NCBI GenBank assembly: GCA_022690815.1
Contig: JALCZJ010000017.1
Span: 1-51,409 of the forward strand
Length of the DNA stretch: 51,409 nt
Direction of reading: 5' to 3'
Origin: Ferrimicrobium sp.
GTDB lineage: Bacteria > Actinomycetota > Acidimicrobiia > Acidimicrobiales > Acidimicrobiaceae
Position 1 is the first letter of the stretch; every line of letters starts with the position of its first letter. Below the pieces are notes generated by a model. That model saw nothing but the letters and a program-made list of their open reading frames with translations. It was not told the origin of the DNA and did no database searches. The translations under genes and the position numbers were made by a program. This document shows, piece after piece, positions 45,544 to 51,409 of the stretch.

Positions 45544-46815
45544 TTGAGCTCTGGATCTTTCACACGATGGCGCCAGGATACCTTCCGTTCACTCACGGTA
45601 CGCAACTTTCGACTCTTCACCATTGGCCAATTCATCTCGAACACCGGCTCCTGGATGCAATCGATCTCGCTGGCCTATCTTGTCCTCACCCTCAGTAAGA
45701 GTGGATCACTGCTCGGGCTGGTCACCGCCGTGCAGTTCCTACCGATTTTGCTCTTCGGAGCCCAGGCAGGCATCGTCGTCGATCGGCTGAATCGTCGCCG
45801 CCTCATCATGATCACCCAAACCTCATTCATGTTGGTGGCCTTTGTCCTGTTCTACCTTGTGGCAAGCCATACCATCACCATCACCCTGGTGTTCGTTGCC
45901 TCGGTTGTGCTCGGCCTCATCAACGCAATCGACACCCCGGCACGCCAGACCTTCGTCCAGGAGCTCGTAGGGCGCGACAGCCTGCAGAACGCGGTCACCC
46001 TCAACTCCGCCAGCTTCAATCTTGCACGAGCCATCGGACCCGCAGTCGTTGGCGTCGCCATCGCACACCTGGGCATCAGCTGGGGCTTTCTTCTCAATGC
46101 CATCTCGTTCGTTGCCATCTTGATTGCGCTCGTGATGATGCGACCGACCCAGCTCTTTGTCCAGGGCACTGTGGTTCGTGAGCCAGGACAGATCCGGGCC
46201 GGTCTTCGCTATGTTCGCAACCGACCGATATTGCTCGCCACCCTCCTCGCCATCTTGATCGCCGGCATCTTCGCCTATAACTTCCCCGTCACCATCCCAT
46301 TGCTGGCCGAGACCACCTTCCGCGGACATGCACAGCTCCTCGGCGACTTTATGTCCCTCTTCGGCGTAGGGGCCATCATCGGCAGCGTCGGAGCCGCCTC
46401 GCTACGGCGACCCGCAAGCCCGAAACTGATGGTCATCATCTCCGTGGGCTTCGCCGGCCTCATGGGGCTCGTCGCGCTTGCTCCAAGCATCTGGCTCGCT
46501 GGGCTTGCCTTGATGGGCCTCGGGGCGATGTCCATCAGCTTCAACGCCTTCGCCAACACAACCTTGCAGTTGAACTCCCGCTTCGAAATGCGAGGCAGGG
46601 TCATGGCCCTCTACACCCTTGGGTTCCTCGGAAGCACCCCCATCGGCGCTCCGATCGTCGGCTTCATGTCGCAAGACTTCTCACCGCGCTGGGCCTTTGT
46701 CGCCGGAGGCGTCTCGCTCCTCGTCGCTGCTGGCCTCTTTGTACGCCTGCACGGCAACAGCTCGGGCCCTAGGGACCACGGTGTCACCGAGGCACCGACC
46801 GCTGCCACCGACTGA
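45544..46815 (+). CDS. MFS exporter, EntS-like
   Basis: 423 aa, about 12 transmembrane helices. The N-terminal part (RNFRLFTIGQFISNTGSWMQSISLAYLVL) and the GLINAIDTPARQTFVQELVGRDSLQNAVTLNS motif are typical of the enterobactin-exporter (EntS/TetV-like, MFS_3) group. The cytoplasmic C-terminus is short and polar. TTG at 45544 with AGGCGG upstream; start uncertain by a few codons. Substrate unknown (drug or siderophore efflux). Confidence 0.88.
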   Translation: MSSGSFTRWRQDTFRSLTVRNFRLFTIGQFISNTGSWMQSISLAYLVLTLSKSGSLLGLVTAVQFLPILLFGAQAGIVVDRLNRRRLIMITQTSFMLVAFVLFYLVASHTITITLVFVASVVLGLINAIDTPARQTFVQELVGRDSLQNAVTLNSASFNLARAIGPAVVGVAIAHLGISWGFLLNAISFVAILIALVMMRPTQLFVQGTVVREPGQIRAGLRYVRNRPILLATLLAILIAGIFAYNFPVTIPLLAETTFRGHAQLLGDFMSLFGVGAIIGSVGAASLRRPASPKLMVIISVGFAGLMGLVALAPSIWLAGLALMGLGAMSISFNAFANTTLQLNSRFEMRGRVMALYTLGFLGSTPIGAPIVGFMSQDFSPRWAFVAGGVSLLVAAGLFVRLHGNSSGPRDHGVTEAPTAATD

Positions 46816-46862
46816 CACAACACCGTATGAGTGCCACTCGGTGTCAACCGCGAGGCCAGTGC

Positions 46863-47900
46863 TCACTGGTTTGTCCCAAATTGCAGCGTCTTTTGAAATT
46901 GGGTCGGCGTCTCGAAGGCTACCTGGCTTCGACGTGGTGGTATCACCTCCAGCTTGGCGCCGTAATCGAAGAAGGACATGACGAAGGTTGCGTAGATCGG
47001 TTGTCCTTGGACGTTCAACTCCAAGGTGAACGACATGTGTACGAGTTCACCGGCACCATTGATCCAGATTGCACATGGTGCGAACGTGGGCAGTTCATGA
47101 AGACCCTCGCGAAGGATGGGCAAGGACTGCTCAGCCTTGGCAACACCCTCCTGGCGCAACAGGGACGCTAAATCCAGGTTGACAAAGTATTCCTTGACAG
47201 GCGCGCCATCATAGGTTGTGTCACGTTGCCCGGTCACTGTGGTGCCCGCAGGTGGGTGGGCCAAGAAGGCGAGGGGACCCGAACTCACTGGATTCTTGCT
47301 CTCCGGTAGACTTTGGCCCCCTGCTTGGGAGAGGTTGACACCCACGTAGCGCTTGTCAGTTGGCAAACCGGGCAACGTTGCGCCAGTGGCGCCAAGGTAG
47401 AGGACCTTGTTGACAACCAGTTCATTCAGCGTCAACGACCGACCGTTGCCGGTCACCGTTGTTGAGCTCTCAGCGGCCGGCGCATCCTTCGGTGATCTCG
47501 GAGCGACGATGAAACCGGAGGAGTTCGTATCCTCCGAGATGACCGCACCGCCATCGATGGTCTCGCCCATCGTGTAGCGATAGGTCGAACCCACCAGCGC
47601 TTTATGATAGGCAGTCTCGATGACCTTCAAGCCCTGGAGCGCATCAGTTGGCCTACTCGTGCCCTGAGACCGTATCCCAAGATTCCCTACGCCGGCCGCC
47701 AACACGGCAAGGCCAGCCAAGGATCCCACCAGCACGCGTTTACGATGCTGTCCTGATCGCTTGCTCGATACCTCCTTAGACGCTGATGCTCGACGCTTTG
47801 CCAGTGCGACATGCCCTGCCGCTAGCACACGTTCGTGCAAACCCTCTGGTAGATCAGCTTCGTCCCGTCGAAATGCCTTGACGACATCAATCTCGTTCAT
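46863..47900 (-). CDS. Membrane-anchored CU044_5270-like protein, partner of ECF sigma
   Basis: 345 aa. Residues 1-55 cytoplasmic and basic, one transmembrane helix at about 56-75 (LVGSLAGLAVLAAGVGNLGI), then a 270-residue extracellular beta-rich domain. The arrangement and the ATGA overlap with the ECF sigma gene fit an anti-sigma-like or CU044_5270-type regulator; members are encoded beside ECF sigma factors in actinobacteria. No zinc-binding HxxxCxxC motif of the classical ZAS anti-sigma type is visible in the first 40 residues, so binding to the sigma is inferred from location. Confidence 0.75.
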   Translation of the reverse strand: MNEIDVVKAFRRDEADLPEGLHERVLAAGHVALAKRRASASKEVSSKRSGQHRKRVLVGSLAGLAVLAAGVGNLGIRSQGTSRPTDALQGLKVIETAYHKALVGSTYRYTMGETIDGGAVISEDTNSSGFIVAPRSPKDAPAAESSTTVTGNGRSLTLNELVVNKVLYLGATGATLPGLPTDKRYVGVNLSQAGGQSLPESKNPVSSGPLAFLAHPPAGTTVTGQRDTTYDGAPVKEYFVNLDLASLLRQEGVAKAEQSLPILREGLHELPTFAPCAIWINGAGELVHMSFTLELNVQGQPIYATFVMSFFDYGAKLEVIPPRRSQVAFETPTQFQKTLQFGTNQ

Positions 47901-48487
47901 CGATCCTCCCCGATTCCATGTTCTGGCCCCTCGGCACCCGGGCCGGTGACCTCCAATGACACGCTTGCGGCATCACCTAACTCGCGACGGAACCTCGCCC
48001 GGATTCTGGAAAGCTTGGACCGAACGGTCCCATCCGCAAGCCCTAGAGCCACCCCGATCTCCCCTGGGCCAAGATCTTCCCAGGCGTAGAGTAAGAACAC
48101 GTTCCGGTCCTCGGGTCCCAGACTGGCAAGGAGGCGAGCCACGACGGGACTCAACTCGTCACCGAGTTCTCCTGGATCGCTCGACATGGCATTACCAACT
48201 GCTGGTTCAGCGCGCAATCGTGCATCCAGCTCAAGCAGACGCTGTTCATGACGCCAATGTGAGCGCAAAACATTTGAGGCGATACCGTAGACCCAGGCAC
48301 GCAATGGTGCGCGCCTTTCGTCATAGCTCTCCAGTCGCTGCGCAACGGTCGAGAAGGTCTCAATAACAAGGTCGTCGGCCAGCCCGGGACCCACTCGTCG
48401 AAGGAAATACCGGTACAGCTGTGGCAATAGTGATTCAACAACGTCATCGAAAACCATCTGGACACCCTCAGGCTCTGCCGCGTCCAT
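47897..48487 (-). CDS. ECF-type RNA polymerase sigma factor
   Basis: 196 aa from ATG at 48487, with GAGAGGGA upstream; a frame-open extension of 16 codons with a second ATG is possible. Region 2 (FDDVVESLLPQLYRYFLRRVGP ... LADDLVIETFSTVAQRLESYDERRAPLRAWVYGIASNVLRSHWR) and region 4 (ALGLADGTVRSKLSRIRARFRRELG with its helix-turn-helix) are present, separated by a linker with no extra domain. Directs RNA polymerase to a stress or surface regulon. Overlaps the membrane partner gene by ATGA. Confidence 0.94.
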   Translation of the reverse strand: MDAAEPEGVQMVFDDVVESLLPQLYRYFLRRVGPGLADDLVIETFSTVAQRLESYDERRAPLRAWVYGIASNVLRSHWRHEQRLLELDARLRAEPAVGNAMSSDPGELGDELSPVVARLLASLGPEDRNVFLLYAWEDLGPGEIGVALGLADGTVRSKLSRIRARFRRELGDAASVSLEVTGPGAEGPEHGIGEDR

Positions 48488-48817
48488 CGGTCCCTCTCGT
48501 AACCCCATACCTTCTACTTGTCCGTTCGAGGCCAAAACGTTGCATAACCAATAACCACTTAGTCCAACGTGCAGGGACCATCACGAGACCCAGACCGTGC
48601 AGACCACCAATCCAGGACTCCGTCGCGCCACATGATCTGCCGAACTGCACACGCGTCAACATGCCACACGTCGCACAAGCCAGCCGCTCTCGAAAGCCTC
48701 TGCCGTAACACTAACGTCACCGCCCCTTATGGCGGCCATACCGTCGGCATCCCGTAGGGCTGCACCCGTCAGCACCGACTAGCACACCCCGCCATACGTG
48801 CTGTGATCCGCAGCGAA

Positions 48818-48834
48818 CGTAACGCCCCGTTACG
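48818..48834. promoter_or_regulatory. Perfect 7-bp inverted repeat with 3-nt loop
   Basis: CGTAACG at 48818-48824 and CGTTACG at 48828-48834 form a 7-bp stem around CCC. There is no T-run, so an operator is a better guess than a terminator. It lies about 330 bp upstream of the sigma factor start. Confidence 0.4.
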
Positions 48835-49227
48835 CATCTGACAATCATACGTCACTGCGACCTAACTGGAACTCGCTCCACAACCTGCTTCGACACAGCG
48901 TTATCGGCTACCGCCAAGACGAAGATAGCGGTCGATGTTGGGCCCAATCTTGCCCACCACAACCGCCCCGTACCACCCGATCCAACACAATCGCACCCCG
49001 GAGAACAACGCCTGACTCGATCACGCGACGGCTGGGTTCAGCCAAGGCATGGTGGGAACCATACCATCGGATATCACAGCCATTGCGATCTCACGGCGCG
49101 GGCGACCCAAAACGAACGCTATCTACCATTGCTATCCAGCTCCTAGGCGTTAGGACCTGGTCGCAACCGGGCCGCAAGTACCAGGAACAGTCCACCTGCG
49201 CGGTCACACGGTAGCCAGACGACAAAA

Positions 49228-49254
49228 CGCCACCTGGCACAATGCAAGGTGGCG
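49228..49254 (-). terminator. Intrinsic terminator of solute-binding protein gene
   Basis: CGCCACCT (49228-49235) and AGGTGGCG (49247-49254) form a perfect 8-bp stem. On the minus strand the second arm is followed directly by TTTTGTC. It lies 14 nt downstream of the stop of the solute-binding protein gene. Confidence 0.75.
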
Positions 49255-49268
49255 CAATGCTACTTCAC

Positions 49269-51086
49269 TTAGAAGTACCACCGAGACGGTACTGGATCTC
49301 CAAAGACCTGCTGTGGATTCCATCCATGGAGATGATCCGACACCACCGAAACTTGCCAGTCCCAGGTTGGGAACCACAGGGCGGCGACATGGCTCGAGAT
49401 GTAATTCTCGTAGTTGAAAAGTGGTTGTAGACCAGCCTGAGTATGGGTATCGTTGATCAACGTTTGGGCGGTTGGCGAGCTATAACCACCACCCCAATAG
49501 TTACCCGATCCGAACATCTGACCACCCGTGGGCAGGACATCACCTTGACCATAGTTCCACAGGAACGTCCGATAGAGGATAATCCCCCAGTTACATGGTC
49601 CAGAGGATGGACACACTCCACCGATAGAGAACATCGTCGACTGGGATTGAGGATCAAGCACAAGATCGATGCCAGCCGACTTTGCCGCCGTGGCAAACGC
49701 CTCAACCTGAGCCTGCAGCGTCGGAGTACCAGTCTGGTACATAAACTTGAGACTTAAGGGCTCATTCTTGGTAATGTTGGCTCCGCACTGGGATGCACCG
49801 GTCCCTGGGCTGGTACAGACCATGACGCCGTTGGAACCCATCGACCAGCCGTGGCTAGTTAGCAACGACTTTGCAGCGCTGATCGAATATGGATCAGGAT
49901 CGGTCTTCTCCTGCGGCGAGACGTACGGCGAACCCGGGAGGTTGGGAACGGGCCCATAGGTGAGCTGGCCATCGCCATGGAGCGTGGCGCTCAGATACAA
50001 CGGCTCGTTGATGGTGTGCTGGAGCGCCTGTCGGATGTAGAGTTGCTTTACTAGGGGCCCCCAGGTCTTGCTGGTATAACCCAACTCAGCCCACTGCACA
50101 TAATCGGTGGCCCATGGAGCAATGGTGTACCCATCGCTCTTGAAGGTAGAGGACAACTTAACATCGCTAAGTGGGAGATAGCCATAGTCCAAGCTGCCGT
50201 TGCGCAGGGCATCCACCTCCGCCGTCTGCGACGAGAAGCTCTCAAGCACATAGCCAGAAAGCTTGGGCTTGTCTGGCCCGGTAAAAGCGTTGTTACGCTT
50301 AAACACCGTTCGCGCAGTCGTCGGATCATAGGACTGGAGTTTCCACGGACCATCGACAACCTGCCATAATGGGTTCGTGGCATACGTCGAGAGCTTGGAC
50401 GACTGCGAATACAGGAACTTAAAAACCGCCTTGGCGCCAGCGGTCGTCATATCGTAATTGCCGACCTTGCCGCTAGCCGACTCCTTATCCCAACTCTGCT
50501 GAGGCAGCGGGACGACATCGGTGAGCTCGTTATCAGTGAACCACAGGGGGTTAACAGCGCTCTTGAGTTTGAGGGTGAACTTGGTCGGCGAATCGACCGT
50601 GAAACTAGCGACATTATCAGGGAAGTTCCCTGGTACATACGTCGCAATCTGATCCTTGTTAGCCACGTACAGGTTGTAGTAGAACTGAACATCACGAGCC
50701 GTCACCGCGGTCCCATCAGACCACTTCCATGGATTCAAGGTGATGGTCACCGTCGTGTCCCCATTGGAATACACCGGTTGTTGACCGATGCTGTCCGCAT
50801 AGTTGATCACCGGACTCGAACCCTCACCTGCAACATAGAGTGGCCGGTACATGCCATACTCAGCATTTTGATCCCAAGGCTCGTAGTTGGCCTCATTCGG
50901 CAACGGCAACACCCAAGAATACGTATCACCAGTATGCAAGGCATAACTCGCATAGTTCGCCGCTACCTGTGACGCCGAAGAACCCGACGAAGCAGCACCC
51001 GAACTCGTCGACCCACATGCTGCGAGTACTACCGACATGCCACCAGCTAACAGCCCCAACTTCATCCAGCTCTTACGTGACGACAT
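49269..51086 (-). CDS. Peptide ABC transporter solute-binding lipoprotein (family 5)
   Basis: 605 aa. N-terminal lipoprotein signal: KSWMKLGLLAGGMSVVLAAC with lipidated Cys24 in the LAAC lipobox, then a Ser/Ala-rich tether. The rest is a family-5 extracellular solute-binding protein (DppA/OppA type): LNPWKWSDGTAVTARDVQFYYNLY, TDVVPLPQ, VVDGPWKLQSYDP, QALQHTINEPLYLSATL. ATG behind AAGGGAGGG. It captures the substrate for the fused ATPase and the two permeases, which are encoded elsewhere. It lies directly behind the rRNA terminator and has its own promoter candidate. Confidence 0.95.
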   Translation of the reverse strand: MSSRKSWMKLGLLAGGMSVVLAACGSTSSGAASSGSSASQVAANYASYALHTGDTYSWVLPLPNEANYEPWDQNAEYGMYRPLYVAGEGSSPVINYADSIGQQPVYSNGDTTVTITLNPWKWSDGTAVTARDVQFYYNLYVANKDQIATYVPGNFPDNVASFTVDSPTKFTLKLKSAVNPLWFTDNELTDVVPLPQQSWDKESASGKVGNYDMTTAGAKAVFKFLYSQSSKLSTYATNPLWQVVDGPWKLQSYDPTTARTVFKRNNAFTGPDKPKLSGYVLESFSSQTAEVDALRNGSLDYGYLPLSDVKLSSTFKSDGYTIAPWATDYVQWAELGYTSKTWGPLVKQLYIRQALQHTINEPLYLSATLHGDGQLTYGPVPNLPGSPYVSPQEKTDPDPYSISAAKSLLTSHGWSMGSNGVMVCTSPGTGASQCGANITKNEPLSLKFMYQTGTPTLQAQVEAFATAAKSAGIDLVLDPQSQSTMFSIGGVCPSSGPCNWGIILYRTFLWNYGQGDVLPTGGQMFGSGNYWGGGYSSPTAQTLINDTHTQAGLQPLFNYENYISSHVAALWFPTWDWQVSVVSDHLHGWNPQQVFGDPVPSRWYF

Positions 51087-51229
51087 CAGCCGTTCCCTCC
51101 CTTTACATCAGCACCCAAGAAACCCCCTGGGCAACCTCAGCTACACCAGCGAGCCTTGCACCAGAACATGATGCAACCCCAAGTGGTACACCACGATACA
51201 ATCCCAACCTGCATCGTTGATTTCGTACT

Positions 51230-51258
51230 ACTTTATTGCTTTTGAACCATCCGGGCAA
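51230..51258 (-). promoter_or_regulatory. Candidate promoter of solute-binding protein gene
   Basis: On the minus strand TTGCCC (51253-51258), 17-nt spacer, TAAAGT (51230-51235). Both boxes match 4 of 6. Leader to the ATG would be about 137 nt and contains a GTGGT-AC-ACCAC dyad at 51183-51194 that could be an operator. Pattern-based only. Confidence 0.4.
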
Positions 51259-51312
51259 CCGATTCCGCAGAAATTCACAAAACTCTTCGAAACCCCCAAC
51301 CCCCCAAAACAG

Positions 51313-51343
51313 CACAACCCCCCTCACGTGGAGGGGGGTTGTG
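51313..51343 (-). terminator. Strong intrinsic terminator of rRNA operon
   Basis: A perfect 13-bp stem (CACAACCCCCCTC at 51313-51325 and its complement at 51331-51343) with a 5-nt loop, read on the minus strand, followed by CTGTTTTGGGG. It comes right after the 5S rRNA 3-prime end. Confidence 0.9.
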
Positions 51344-51346
51344 AAA

Positions 51347-51409
51347 CGAGCGGCAGTGCCCTACTCTCCCAGGGGGCCTCCCCCCAAGTACCATCGGCGT
51401 AGGTGGGCT
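51347..51409 (-). rRNA. rrf: 5S rRNA, 3-prime part (truncated by window edge)
   Basis: Reverse complement shows CGCCGATGGTACT, the G/C-rich helix IV loop, then GGGAGAGTAGGGCACTGCCG, which are the helix III-V and 3-prime landmarks of bacterial 5S rRNA. The 5-prime half lies beyond the right edge. 3-prime end is approximate. It indicates a rRNA operon upstream on the minus strand. Confidence 0.93.

Larger units (their letters stand above)
48488..49268. other. 780-bp non-coding region between sigma factor and solute-binding protein
   Basis: No gene supported. It holds the candidate control sequences of the sigma factor, a perfect 7-bp hairpin at 48818-48834 (CGTAACG/CGTTACG), a short AGCAC/GTGCT dyad at 48781-48802, and the terminator of the solute-binding protein at 49228-49254. 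Confidence 0.5.

Overview
The window reads as a chromosomal segment of an actinobacterium, most likely a member of the Acidimicrobiia. The best evidence is a complete Pup-proteasome locus, a fused F420 biosynthesis enzyme FbiC, a DUF4193 protein, a HelY-type helicase beside the Tat genes, moderately high GC, and many GTG/TTG starts. Family-level placement (Ferrimicrobium or Acidithrix-like iron oxidisers) is inference from GC and gene style only.

Left part (1-7.5 kb): a secreted protein of unknown role, endonuclease IV, a coupled trio (hypothetical basic-linker protein, GNAT, Nudix), a phasin-like small protein, an acidic DUF4193 zinc-knuckle protein, and a tandem ThyX-like protein.

Proteasome and housekeeping block (7.6-23.1 kb, nearly all on the minus strand): transcription runs from the ATPase arc/mpa through dop, pup, prcB, prcA, pafA and lepB, with 4-nt overlaps from prcB to lepB. 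A zinc-ribbon protein, trpS, tatA/B, tatC and helY follow. Substrates are tagged by PafA with Pup, Dop deamidates the Pup C-terminal Gln and removes Pup, and the ARC ring feeds the PrcAB cylinder. Mycobacteria have pafBC between pafA and tatA; here that interval holds lepB, a zinc-ribbon gene and trpS. Divergent from arc is an Asp-ligand-type ferredoxin, followed by a minus-strand string of trmI and three small, mostly membrane-type proteins.

Middle (23.3-38.7 kb): 6-phosphogluconolactonase, fbiC overlapping a LOG-like gene, a degenerate or frameshifted small ORF area, three type IV minor-pilin-like genes, an MDR oxidoreductase with a HAD phosphatase, a hypothetical, a TPR protein with a duplicated charged linker, a three-copy 40-bp tandem repeat, an ABC-F ATPase and a DsrE-like protein.

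Right part (38.8-51.4 kb): a dipeptide/oligopeptide ABC transporter scattered over both strands. Fused double ATPases and an FAD amine/amino-acid oxidase are on minus, permeases with a 39-codon ORF between them are on plus, and the solute-binding lipoprotein is on minus just behind an rRNA terminator. Between them lie an MFS exporter and an ECF sigma factor with a membrane-anchored partner. The window ends inside a 5S rRNA gene on the minus strand, so an rRNA operon probably lies beyond the right edge. I saw no tRNA genes, insertion sequences, phage genes or CRISPR arrays.
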